From contig JAUCBJ010007045.1 of NCBI GenBank assembly GCA_032718475.1, positions 1 through 44,301 on the forward strand: 44,301 nucleotides of DNA, read 5' to 3'. Position numbers and translations under genes: made by a program. The notes beneath the pieces are model-generated. The model was given only the letters and a program-made list of their open reading frames with translations. It did no database searches and had not been told where the DNA came from. The stretch comes from Nemertoderma westbladi. Its lineage: Eukaryota; Xenacoelomorpha; Nemertodermatida; Nemertodermatidae. Each line of letters begins with the position of its first letter. The first letter of the stretch is position 1. Shown piece by piece: positions 21,529-32,107 of the stretch.

Positions 21529-23710
21529 TTAAAGGATATAGCTTCTTTGTTGCAGTAAGCAATAAAGTTGAAAGTACCGGTCAACCGGTAAACCTGAACG
21601 GTACACCTGTAGGTCAGTAGGCCTAACTGTTCTAACCGGTACTTCAGTATAAGTACACTAGTATTATTCGATTTGATTGTTGCATACCGGTAGGCTGTTT
21701 AAGGGATTAGGGATTGATCACCCCTTATACCTTTATATGGTTTACTTGTTTCTGTCAAGTTTTATTTATTTGTAGGCCAGTATTGAACAGAAGGCGTGTA
21801 AGCCTGATCAGATAGTACAGACGATTTGTAGGCTGAGCTGTTGTCTGATTGCTGTTAAGTCCGAACGAATTGCAGTGTGTGTAGATCACCTGTCCGATTA
21901 AGTACGATTAGGCAGTAGGGGCAGCGAACGCTGTAAGGTAATCCCCCAACTAAAGAATAAGTCGCACTACTGGGTTAGAGCGCATACTCCCTAATCATTT
22001 CGGAGTCTGCATGTCCTGTAGTTTATTTAGGCTTGAGAGTAGTCTGCCATCGTTTGGTCTGTACTTTGTTTGTGTAAGTCTGTACGGGTAGCGTATAATT
22101 TTATTTAGATAATTTGTAGGCTGGATAGTTGTCTGGCTGTTATTAGGTCTGAACGGATTGCCGCGTGTGTAGATCATCTGTCCGATTAAGTACGGTTAGG
22201 CAGTAGGGGCAGCGAACGCTGGAAGGTAAACCCCCAACTAAAGAATAAGTCGCACTACTGGGTTAGAGCGCATACTCCCTAATCATTTCGGAGTCTGCAT
22301 ATACCGTAGTTTGTTTAGGCTTGATAGTAGTCTGTCAGTGTTCGGTCTGTATTTTGTTTGAGTAGTTTGTACGCGTAGCGTAATATTTATTATTCAGAGT
22401 TTATGCGATTATCCGCAACATCCATTCCCCAAGTTTGTTCCTACAGTAATTGTGTTTGTTATACATACCGCTATAGTTAAATTAACCCCGGTACTACACG
22501 GGCTGCTCGGCGTAGGTAAAGACTGGTGATTTTGTGCATCGGTCACTCCAGCAGATGCCGTGGTTCTTTTAGCTGTTCAAGTATATTTAACTACTGATTA
22601 TCTGTTGTACAAGTACTTGTACCTAATTTAGGGTTTAGTGTACAGTACTTTCCGAAGTAATTATTGTAGACATTATATTTGTGTTGTAAAGTGGTTGATA
22701 GGCACATTCGATTAGCTCTATTAACTTCTAGGTAGGAACACTCCGTGATACATAACGTAGAACCTATAGCGATACGGCTATAGGTCGTCAGGCGGTGGTA
22801 TTTTCCTATCTAGACAACGCAGTGTATTTACTACTACTTATTATTTCAAATACCGTAGTACCCTGTCCGTTGTAATAACCGGTTTTCTAACCCTTTGTTA
22901 GGCTGGTTTGTAGACTTCTTGTAAAATTACCCTAAAAATTCGTATTTTGTGTTTTTGTAAATTTTTGCATTTATTTAGAGATTGTAATCTCACCCGAATT
23001 GTACGTAATTTGTAGTATTAAGTAACTTAGGTAAATTAGAATTATTTGTTTTAGTGTCCTATACGTAACACTTCACTGAAAGCGCACCGCTTTGTGTAGT
23101 GATTACTCCCCAGAAATAATAACATTTATTTCAAACATAGACAAAACCCATTAAAACGGGTATATATATATTATAAATCAAATCTAACGATTTATAAATA
23201 GTAGGCCTACCATACAACCATTAGGTCTCAATATCAGTTGGATTACTGCTCAAATAACGGTAGTAAAGTAAGTAAAGTAACCAAGTAACCCTAAAATACA
23301 GAAATTCAATTATTTAAAATAATTGATATACCGGTATTTACGATAGGCCTATTATCTTTATTTCTATAAATTTAGGCTGAAATTATACCGGTACTTATAA
23401 TTAATTCTAGTCCAGAATTATATATACTACAAACTGTAAACTGTATACCGGTATTCCCGATAGGCCTATTATATATTTATATATATTTGTGCTAAAATTA
23501 TACCGGTATTCTGTGATGAACCTAGTCTGTAATAATACTTATATAGTTATATATACCATAAGCATACCGGTGTTCTAATATATTATATATATATCCTACT
23601 ACACTGAGTAGCAGTATCGGTAATTAATTACTAGGCTAGCAGTTAATACTGAGTTACTAGACTTGCTCAGACTGTAATACAGCAGTAGACATTCAACTGT
23701 ACACACAAAC
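21529..23710 (+). other. Long 5' leader of BEL/Pao copy 2
   Basis: 2182 bp, collinear with the copy 1 leader and clearly similar throughout. It has the same 288-bp tandem duplication (AGTCTGCAT ending at 22012 and again at 22300) and the same alternation of TACCGGTA and ATAGGCCTAT near gag (23330-23580). No long reading frame and no obvious primer-binding site next to the LTR. Confidence 0.8.
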
Positions 23711-24487
23711 ATGTCTGACGCAAAGCAGAACCTGTCAGACAGTCTACTAGATACAACGGAGAGTGAAGCGACAGCAGAGAAACCGCATAAGAGGGATGCC
23801 ATTGATATCTATCTGTCAGACTATCAACGTTTTTTAGGTGATGACGAATTGAGGAGAAGGTTAGAGGGACTTAACCCTAATAGCGAAGGAGCCAAGTTTG
23901 TGTTGGACGCAATAGATGCGGAAATGTTGGCAGCGAATAGAGCGGAAATTGATGAAAGAATCCGCATCGTTAGAGAATGGGAACAACAGTTGAAGAAAAA
24001 ACGTATAGAAGACAGAAAGATAGCAGCAGTGGCAGAGGCGGAAAGAAAAGCGACCTTGGCAGAAGCAGCGGCAGAGGCAAAAGCGGCAGCAGCAGAAGCA
24101 GAGGCAAAGGCAACAGCGGCAGCAGCAGAAGCAGAGGCAAAGGCAACAGCGGCAGCAGCAGAAGCAAAGGCAGAGGCAAAAGCGGCAGCGGCAGAGGTAA
24201 AAGCGGCAGCGGTGGCGGAAGCAGAACGGAGAGCATCTGAAGAGGCAACCCAACTAGAGTTGGAAAATCTTCAAGAGAGGCAAGACAACTTCAATAAACA
24301 GTTAACAGCTAGTAATATGCAGATGATGAGTCGATCTACTCCCAAAAGACAGGGATATACATCATCGGAGGAAGGCGATACCACCGATACTGAAGGCAAA
24401 GGAAATAGATCTCGTCTAAGCAGACGTAAAAGAAATTCCACCGTCAGAAATTGCCTGATTTGCCTCCAGCTGTTAGAAGGCAACTAA
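23711..24487 (+). pseudogene. gag N-terminal part, copy 2 (internally deleted, frameshifted)
   Basis: 258-codon frame starting MSDAKQNLSDSLLD, the same start as copy 1. An in-frame deletion of about 865 bp relative to copy 1 (its 6021-6886) joins the first 16 or so residues directly to the ESEATAEKPHK segment. Residues about 105-175 are a low-complexity helix of Ala, Glu and Lys encoded by near-tandem 33-36-bp units; unit number differs between copies. Near 24434 one base is missing relative to copy 1, so the frame changes and ends in a short tail. Confidence 0.85.
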
Positions 24488-24704
24488 ATAACACCAACTT
24501 AGGTAGTACAGAGCCCACAGACCAAATAATTAAAATAGAAAGACTCCCTACTATAGTAGATGAGCCTGAAATAAGTAGGCCTGTTCTTGAAATCACCCCT
24601 TCGGTGATAGACATATCTGTGCTCCCTGAAGCTACCTATAAATTCCCTCTACAACTGCCCGAGAGACAGTTCAGGTCCTGGACCCCGAGCGAAATATTCC
24701 GAAT
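24435..24704 (+). pseudogene. gag middle segment in a shifted frame, copy 2
   Basis: Continues the gag homology in a different frame after the one-base deletion near 24434 (LPDLPPAVRRQLNNTN and onward). Near 24655 a further 28 bases present in copy 1 are absent, which moves the homology into the frame of the next entry. The two small deletions together prevent a continuous gag protein. Confidence 0.75.
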
Positions 24705-27700
24705 TTGTCGCCCGTTGTCCCTTGTCTGCCCGCTACGACGTTGGCGGATCCCGTTTCGGCGGTTGATTGGGTAGACGAGAGACGGCGGGGGATGGATATT
24801 CTCCTTGGAGAGATGAAGGAGAATCGGATACGCTCCTCCCAACAGGTCCGAGAGTTGGAAGGGACTGTCCAACATTTAAAGGGCACAGTAAGGGAAAGTA
24901 GACTAGAGTTGCAAGAGGTGCAGCAAAGTATTGCGTTAGAATGCGATAAATTAGTGAACATACAAAGGGGTATAACACCACCCCCTGTAACAATGTGTCA
25001 ACCCGTTAGGTCTGAAGTATCTCATGCGCAAGGTGTGGAACCTACACGCATATATACTGCTAGCGAAGTAGAAACTCCTATAGTAAACCCTATTAAGGGT
25101 GATTATAAACCTGTTGATAATGATATTCCATATAGACCTGATCATAATCCGAGAAATTTAGATACCAATAATTCTATATTCAATAATACGATGGCTCAAG
25201 AAAGTTTTACGCGTCAAATGGCTAGAACCGAAGCCCGTCAAGCGGTAAAGGTTGGAGAGATTGTCAAGTTCAATGGAGATGAGATGAAATGGTTACCTTT
25301 TAATGAATATTACAAAGATAACATACAGAACTCTGTACTATCTAACGGAGAGAAACTTAGATTCCTCATCGAATGTTTGGAAGGACCTCCCAAGTCAATG
25401 GCGTTAAAATTTATTGGACATCCAGATGGATTAAGACAAGTTTGGGATACACTAAACATCAGGTATGGTAATAGGAATGACATAGCTGGGTATTTGTATG
25501 CAAAATTAATGGCGCCCCGAAAGTTTCTTAGCAGCGGGATTATAGAGTTTTCCGATGAGATTCAGGAGATCTGTAGACAATTAGATTGGCTAGGTAAGTC
25601 TCATGAATACCAGAATTCTATGGTTGTAAGAGCCTTAGCATCTGCTTTGCCCAAGGGTGGAGTAGGTACACGCTGGGATAAGAAGGTGTTATATATGATG
25701 GAACAACAACGACGAGACCCTACCATGACTGATCTCATGTCATTCTTAGATAGAGAAGTGAAATTACAGCTCCTAAGGCAGTCCAGAGAGAAGACATTGG
25801 AAAACAAAGTAAGTGAGAAACCCGTTTCTAGGAGAAGGGTAACACCAGTATGTTATACCGACGACGGTGAAAGCCAAACCTCTCAAGGAGAGGACAGCGG
25901 GAAAGACACTGACAGGCCTTATTATGTCAATAAAATGCCTAAAGAACAGGTAAGTAAATCCAAGTCTCGACCCAATGACAGAAGGGAACCGGTACAAAAA
26001 AACCCTCCTACGTCTCCTAAAGGAATTCAGGTGAGAAAGCCCGAGGAAAGAACAAGTGTGCACCACATAGCACAGGTTAAAGTAAGTAACATCAAGCCGA
26101 AATGTGTGCTGTGCGACGGGCCCCACCGTTTAAATGCGTGTGATAAATTCCTGAGGAAATCACTCGAGGATAGACGTGAAGTCATGTGGGATAAGCGGTT
26201 GTGTTATAATTGCCTCAGACGAGGACACCAACGGCGAACCTGTAACTCCGACGCAAGGTGTGCAAAGTGCGGCGCAAAACATCATATCTTGTTGCACACG
26301 GAATTCGAACGAAACAGCCCGAGTCAGGTAAGTGAGTCCGAACTACATGTCCAATTCAGTGATGTGAACGACACTGATCAATCTGAGATGGAAGGATTCT
26401 ATACGGACGAGTTCTCCGACCAAAACGAATCCTGTTACCTAATAAACACCACCGCAGTGTATCGAGCACTCGTGTATGAGAAAGACACAGACAGCGACCT
26501 TGCCTTAACTACTTCCGATCAACAACCATCTTGGAAAGCGCCAACTTCCAATATAGGAATCCGAGAATTTCCTGTAGTCCAGTTACGGGTCCACGGACCT
26601 CAGAAGAGCTATATAGTGAACGCCCTCCTGGACTCCGGTAGCACAGGAACATTCATCGATAGGGAACTAGCCGAAGTCATCTTTGCTGGACAACCCAAGT
26701 TCCGAACCATGCTAAACATGTCAGGGATCATGCAGGTTTGGAATTCTACTGTAGCTGCCGACTATTATATAGGTGAGTTGTCCACCCCCCAGGACGAACT
26801 AGGAGAACATAGCATCAGGTCAGTGAAAATGGTGGCTATAAAGAACTTCGCTACTACTCAAGCAGACCTTTATAATTGGGACGAGGATGAGAGCATCCAA
26901 CATCTTAACATACCTCGATTCCAGACTGATTATCCTGGAGTGCAAATACTCATCGGCCAAAACGCGCATGAGGCGCTGGAGACATTAGAGAAACGGCCTG
27001 CTCAACCGCAGCCACTACAGACCTATGCGGTAAGAACTAGAGTAGGTTGGTACCTTACTGGACCTTCCGGTAGAACGCTCAGGGAAAGACTGCTTCAAGA
27101 TCGCGTCTGCCAGATGAGTGAATGGGAAGATGATACTAGTGAGGGAGACGACCCAACTGAGGGAACACCACACTCCTCAGATAATGACAATCTTAGCTCC
27201 AATGTAGATCAATGGAGATATTGCCCCAAGAAGTTTAATCCAACGGACATCGCTTCCAGAGGAGCAACTCCTCAAGAACTGACAGATACTACAGACCGAT
27301 TAGGTGAACCCGACTTCCTGAGTAAGGAGAATGAATGGCCTCCCCATCTTACTCCGACTGAGATTATACCAGCCAAGGGAGCGGAGAAAGTCGAACCTGA
27401 AACCCGGACGTGTGGATCGGAGTTATTTGAACCCGGGATAGATCTGTCGGTATTACATGTTGCCAGGGACGACGCCGTGGATCTGGGCCTCCCCACCGCG
27501 AGTGGATCCTTCATGAAGATCAGAGAGAGCGATTGGAGCTCTGGAACATCAGACGTCTCGCAGGGACTCTCACCTCTCCTGCAGAGAGCGACGGACCACT
27601 ATAGCTCCTGGAATCGGCTTTGTGACGCCGTCATCTACTTTGAGCGATGTTTCTATCGTCACTATTCCAGGACGAAGAGGAAACCTGGAATTGTATTCAG

Positions 27701-27842
27701 GATGCAGCGACTCAATCACCCAGTCGGTCGTTTGTGTTTATCGGAAGGGAATGGAGGACTCTCCGGAAACTGTGGAAGGCAAGATTCTCTTCCCACGACC
27801 ACCTCCCTAATCCTTCAAACATCTAGGGACTCCATAACGTAA
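24705..27842 (+). CDS. gag-protease frame with RT/RNase H deleted, copy 2
   Basis: 1045 codons from the first Met in this frame; the homology begins upstream in other frames. Contents: a coiled-coil stretch, the DUF1759-like gag region (about 190-340), a CX2CX4HX4C knuckle with its first Cys at 500 and a second CX2C-H motif, protease with LDSGSTGTF (Asp 643), then PGVQILIGQ and RVGWYLTG typical of the A17-type protease region. At about 27190-27207 the frame jumps, in frame, from the start of the protease-RT linker to the WRYCP-type segment after RNase H; copy 1 has about 1.77 kb there. Homology to copy 1 ends near 27665, before the integrase. The last 60 or so residues are not recognised. It could make a Gag-protease product lacking the N-terminal third of Gag, but no polymerase. 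Confidence 0.85.
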   Translation: MSPVVPCLPATTLADPVSAVDWVDERRRGMDILLGEMKENRIRSSQQVRELEGTVQHLKGTVRESRLELQEVQQSIALECDKLVNIQRGITPPPVTMCQPVRSEVSHAQGVEPTRIYTASEVETPIVNPIKGDYKPVDNDIPYRPDHNPRNLDTNNSIFNNTMAQESFTRQMARTEARQAVKVGEIVKFNGDEMKWLPFNEYYKDNIQNSVLSNGEKLRFLIECLEGPPKSMALKFIGHPDGLRQVWDTLNIRYGNRNDIAGYLYAKLMAPRKFLSSGIIEFSDEIQEICRQLDWLGKSHEYQNSMVVRALASALPKGGVGTRWDKKVLYMMEQQRRDPTMTDLMSFLDREVKLQLLRQSREKTLENKVSEKPVSRRRVTPVCYTDDGESQTSQGEDSGKDTDRPYYVNKMPKEQVSKSKSRPNDRREPVQKNPPTSPKGIQVRKPEERTSVHHIAQVKVSNIKPKCVLCDGPHRLNACDKFLRKSLEDRREVMWDKRLCYNCLRRGHQRRTCNSDARCAKCGAKHHILLHTEFERNSPSQVSESELHVQFSDVNDTDQSEMEGFYTDEFSDQNESCYLINTTAVYRALVYEKDTDSDLALTTSDQQPSWKAPTSNIGIREFPVVQLRVHGPQKSYIVNALLDSGSTGTFIDRELAEVIFAGQPKFRTMLNMSGIMQVWNSTVAADYYIGELSTPQDELGEHSIRSVKMVAIKNFATTQADLYNWDEDESIQHLNIPRFQTDYPGVQILIGQNAHEALETLEKRPAQPQPLQTYAVRTRVGWYLTGPSGRTLRERLLQDRVCQMSEWEDDTSEGDDPTEGTPHSSDNDNLSSNVDQWRYCPKKFNPTDIASRGATPQELTDTTDRLGEPDFLSKENEWPPHLTPTEIIPAKGAEKVEPETRTCGSELFEPGIDLSVLHVARDDAVDLGLPTASGSFMKIRESDWSSGTSDVSQGLSPLLQRATDHYSSWNRLCDAVIYFERCFYRHYSRTKRKPGIVFRMQRLNHPVGRLCLSEGNGGLSGNCGRQDSLPTTTSLILQTSRDSIT

Positions 27843-29492
27843 CAACATATGGAGTGGGTGTGTGACTCTATTATTTATATTATTCTATTATTTTTATATT
27901 TATGTATGTATTACTATGTAATTTTATTATAATCGTTTTATTTAATTTAGTAGAATATTATTTAGCGATTATTTTGTAGAATAGTGCAATATATTCGTGT
28001 TTATTACGTACGTAATTACTTATATTATATTTAGTGCGACGGCGAAGAAATAATTATTTTTTCTCTTTCCTTACTGTCCGTATTATATTATAAATACGTA
28101 ACTACAGTAAGATGAAATGTCCGTACTTATTAAAGTACAATAAAGCCACTACTATATTTAAGTATTATTGGTAGGCAGAGTATTAGGAATGCAAAGTTCA
28201 GATCCTCGTGTCTCGGCTAAATCAAGCTCTGGGTAGACCTTGGAAACGACTTGCCTCTTCACACTGACATTGCTTCGTGCGATATTGCTCTCATACCGTA
28301 TATTAAATAATACATATAGTAGCGTGATGTCCCTTTAACAGTAGCGTATCACGCAAAATAAATCTGTTAAACCCTTTGACCATCTGTAATTCTAGTCGAT
28401 TAAGATATCGTGGCACCCACCGATATACTTGAAAGACAAATTCTAGAATCAGTGGTTAACGTCCCCAGACAAGTTCTGGAATAAATCGGTGCCCATCTCA
28501 AATATTAATTATTTAATATTTGCAAATCTAATACGTCAAAATCTGTAAAATTTAGATCCTTTAACAATTCTAGTCGATTAAGATATCGTAGCATTTACCG
28601 ATATTCTTAAAAAAGACAATTGTCATAGAATTAAGGATCTTGTGTCCCTAGACATGTTCTAGAATCAAAATATGTCAATTTAATTATCAAATAATAAAAT
28701 TTCAGGGAATAAATTTAAATTCATGCCTTTTAATGAATTTAATAAATTGCCATTTTTACGCAATTTATAACATTCCCAAAATTCCATTAATTAATAGATC
28801 AAGGGAGCGGAGATTTATCTTATTATGTGTATGAGTGTGCGAAAGTCTCCCAAACATAGTCAATAGCCGATAAAATTCATAAAGTCATGTATAAAACAGA
28901 ACATTGACTATTAAAGAATACTATTAAATAACATCCCAGATCTGTATGCATTGGAATTGCTCTAATTCTACCGCTAGCTTTGCATAATGTCACCATAGCA
29001 ACAACCACGCTAGAATTAGAATTGAGTTAAAAGAAAAATAGAAAGCTTGTCCCATTGAATAGCATAGGGAATAAATAGCACACTACTAGTATCCAAGGAT
29101 ACATAATAATACAGTGACATTCTGGAAGGCATTGACTAACGGACAAATGGCCCGAATGTGTGTAATTTGTGACAAGTTGTGTGTATGGTATTTGTGAGTT
29201 TATAGGTGAATGTTACTGCTAAGGTGTGTTTACAGTAGCCAGTCGCAATCGTAAAGTAACCTAACTCTCCAAGGAATACCTGAAGTACATCTTAGCCTTT
29301 GGGACGGACAGTCGAGTGACTTGTGCCGGTTGTCGTTGTCGTTGTGCGGCTACGTCGTTGGCGAAAGTACGGCGGCGACGACACATCGGCGCTGAGGATC
29401 TCGTACTGTCCGGGGGTTAATTGGAGTAGGCAGCGACGCTCGCTAGCCTGAATATAAACTCATTATAATATGGATAAACTCATATAGCAGAT
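27843..29492 (+). other. AT-rich 3' region of BEL/Pao copy 2
   Basis: No reading frame of note. 28388-28720 contains a diverged tandem duplication with a period of about 178 bp (AATTCTAGTCGATTAAGATA at 28388 and 28566). 29270-29440 is less AT-rich and has GTTGTCGTTGTCGTTGTG. The matching part of copy 1 is outside the window, so I cannot tell whether this region is original or acquired. Confidence 0.6.
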
Positions 29493-29798
29493 ATGGTTGA
29501 GTTGATAGAAGATGATCTTGGTATCGGGGAGCGATATACTCTACTTTTGCAAGCGTTTGTTGATAGCTTAATACGCGGTGACGTTAGTCTAACTGCTGCG
29601 GAGGACGATGGTCGTTATATCGAACCGACAATGTCCCAAGTGCAGCTCTCGCGAGAGTTGGACTATAGAAAATTCGCTGCTCGCTACACGCATTGTAATG
29701 GTATGTATATGGACTTCTTAACCATTGACCATTCTATCGATTTACACAATACGGACTATGTCGACTATATATCCTGCCCAGCGGAGTCTGAACCATAA
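29493..29798 (+). CDS. Unknown 101-residue frame before the 3' LTR of copy 2
   Basis: Opens at ATG 29493 and ends at TAA 29796-29798. It is acidic and rich in Asp, Glu and Tyr (for example IEDDLGIGERY and HNTDYVDYISCP), soluble in character with no membrane segment or signal peptide, and matches no family I recognise. It lies in the position where some BEL/Pao elements have an envelope or accessory gene. Composition looks coding, and further coding-like blocks follow in other frames, so it may be the first exon or the unbroken start of a decayed longer gene. Confidence 0.4.
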   Translation: MVELIEDDLGIGERYTLLLQAFVDSLIRGDVSLTAAEDDGRYIEPTMSQVQLSRELDYRKFAARYTHCNGMYMDFLTIDHSIDLHNTDYVDYISCPAESEP

Positions 29799-30780
29799 AC
29801 TGAAATTCGAATGCGAAAATTCTATTCGAAATCGGCTCGAAAGAAAAGACATTAAAGAAACAAATAAACGCGGTAACTCCAACATATATTTGGAATTCTT
29901 GATAGAATCATTGTAACCACAAATAAATATCATCCGCGTTTCCCCTACCAGACGTGCGTCTTGGGTATTATTACGGTAAATGCCCTAGACCCAGCCAATG
30001 AACGGAAAGACATAAACATCCACGTAAACCGAAACTTGTTGACGTATCACCTATGCTCACTCGGCTCGAACGATCCTGGAGTAAACCTACGATCAGAGTC
30101 CCGGAATACTCGGTCAAACCTCCTCATTCCTTAGTTGGACCTCAGACCTGCGATCTTGGTGGTGTCGCGGATCCTCGCGGACTGTATTCACTGTTCAAAG
30201 ATCTAGTGCTACCCTAACAATTAATCGGTAACACTCCGACAGTGATTTCTAGCTAGCCGCCCATCTTACCTAGCCGGATTGTGACGCGGACACCTAATAT
30301 CACTATCCAACCGTATGGTCGTCCACGTTTAACACGATACAACCCCTCATCAAGGGGAAGGAGAGCGTTGTACGAAACGAGTTAAACGCTATTTTATAAA
30401 GATCAAAAAGGAAACCTGCGTTTGTTCAGATAAACGTAAGTTATAACGGTGAGTCCAATCGATAAACGAATTGGCCTTATCTCAATTCGATTGGGAAATC
30501 CAGAATCTCTAAGAAGTTATCGAACTTGGACGATCCTATTCTCTGCGAGAGTTTTTGGATGAACGTATCCAGCTACGAGCGGAGGAAAATCAGCTCGAGG
30601 AGAAGCATATCGAAACGGTAGATACCTCGACCACAATCCTACACCTTCTGATGCAATCATATTGCACCCTTCACCCAGGAGTTATGGCCCTCCTAGTAAA
30701 GTGGCTCCCCCCAAAGAGAAAAAGACTCTTGCTAGCCTCAAAAAACTGCGTAAACGCCGTCTGCGTAAGAAAGACTAACT
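29799..30780 (+). pseudogene. Degenerate coding-like region, proline-rich and basic, unknown
   Basis: Several stretches have protein-like composition but sit in different frames separated by stops: about 29939-30220 (Pro, Lys and Arg-rich, with LTRLERSWSKPTIRVPEYS), 30270-30400 (RIVTRTPNITIQPYGRPR), 30445-30640 (acidic helix with EENQLEEKHIE) and 30638-30778 (Pro-rich, ending in the strongly basic LKKLRKRRLRKKD and TAA). It has no hydrophobic fusion or membrane segment, so I do not call it an envelope gene. It could be a decayed nucleic-acid-binding accessory protein or captured host sequence. Confidence 0.35.
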
Positions 30781-30856
30781 GTTTAGAGTATCTTTATGTT
30801 TTAGAAACTGTGATTTTTATATTCTATAGACTGAAAATCCCATTTTCTGGGAGCGG

Positions 30857-32102
30857 TGTAAAAGCCTTTGCTGAATTGCCCCGTTATTTTTATTATCTTT
30901 TACATTAAAATACTCTGTAGTTGATTTAATAAGTGTAAGAGACCGTATTATTGCTGTATCGGTGTTTTTAGAGGATCTAAGACCTATTTCCTCCGTATGT
31001 GTACTGTGAAAGGCATATTTTATGAATCTATGGCAATTCGTGACGCAAAGGGGTGATAGCTACTCTTGAACAGTAGTTACTATGACTACGGTTAACAGCT
31101 GACATTCATACGTGTTGATTTCCTTTGTTCTACGGCGTCTCTCAGTTCAGTCAGCCAATTAGAGCGTTTTTGTGGCTCCTTGTACAGAAAATTTCCGAGA
31201 AATGACGCAATGCCTATGTGCAGTGTTTACATTCAGTCCTGAGCCAAAGAAAGAACGGCTTGGAAGTATTTTGTGCTTTACTGTTTTTTAGTCTTACACT
31301 AGTAGGTTTAATTATAAAGGGCATATATCCTTTAACCTAACGACTACCTGACTCATGGAATCACTGCTAACTGATCATACATACTGACTGCTGAAACATT
31401 GCAAACTCATAACAATCAGTGTTCAGTTGTTGTTTTATACTGCTATTTGTTGTCGGTTATTCATTATATTTGTTGATGAATTATTATATTGGAATAACGA
31501 GAAATAACCCCGACACCCAATATTCTTGATGTGCCGAAGGTAAGAGAGAAAGGTTACCGATAAACGATTGTGACTTATGTTAAAGTGGTTTGAAGTGAAT
31601 CTAATGTTATTTGATAGACCCTACATGAGTCAGTCTGTGTTCCTTTTATATGTGACTAAAATCAGTGAAGATCGGCAGATTAGTGTGCAGTATTGTGCAG
31701 CATTGTGTATGAGTGAGTCTGTTAAAGAAGCATTCCTAAAGAATGCGCCATATATGTGAATTATAATTAAGCCATATCGTTGTGAGTAGTTTAAGTCATA
31801 ACTCTGCTTATATAGATAAAGCGCCACGTCCTAAAGGAACTGTTAATATTACCGAAGGTGAATAATATTGTCAGAGATTATATAATACTGTCAGTCGAAT
31901 AATACATTAGGCTTACATAGCAATAAAATTAAACCGTCGAACCCAATCTCCCGGGAATCTCCAGCGGGTGAATGGTCGCGCACGGATTGGTTTCGACTAG
32001 TGTAGTGAATCAAATACTTGTCATAGACTAAAAACAGATTTAATATCTAGAAGACATCTTAATTTGGTGGGTTAAACTGCCAAAGGTCTGAAAGCGCGAA
32101 CA
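30857..32102 (+). repeat. 3' LTR of BEL/Pao copy 2
   Basis: 1246 bp, one difference by eye from the 5' LTR. It is preceded by GGGAGCGG (30849-30856), a short purine tract that could serve as the plus-strand primer, and followed directly by the GGCGG target duplication (32103-32107). It carries its own copies of the splice donor (GT at 31540-31541) and the small frame at 31577-31759. Confidence 0.95.
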
Positions 32103-32107
32103 GGCGG

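Larger units (their letters stand above)
20283..32102 (+). mobile_element. BEL/Pao LTR retrotransposon, copy 2, complete ends but deleted pol
   Basis: 11,820 bp bounded by two 1246-bp LTRs and the 5-bp direct repeat GGCGG (20278-20282 and 32103-32107), so both ends and the target duplication are intact. Order: LTR, 2.18-kb leader, broken gag, gag-protease frame with a short remnant of RNase H/integrase linker, AT-rich 3' region, degenerate unknown coding-like region, LTR. Compared with copy 1 it lacks about 865 bp of 5' gag, about 1.77 kb covering RT and RNase H, and the integrase. It cannot supply its own reverse transcriptase or integrase. Confidence 0.95.

Noticed and set aside
29493-30780. 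Envelope gene
   Set aside because: No signal peptide, membrane segment or cysteine pattern is visible in any of the coding-like blocks.
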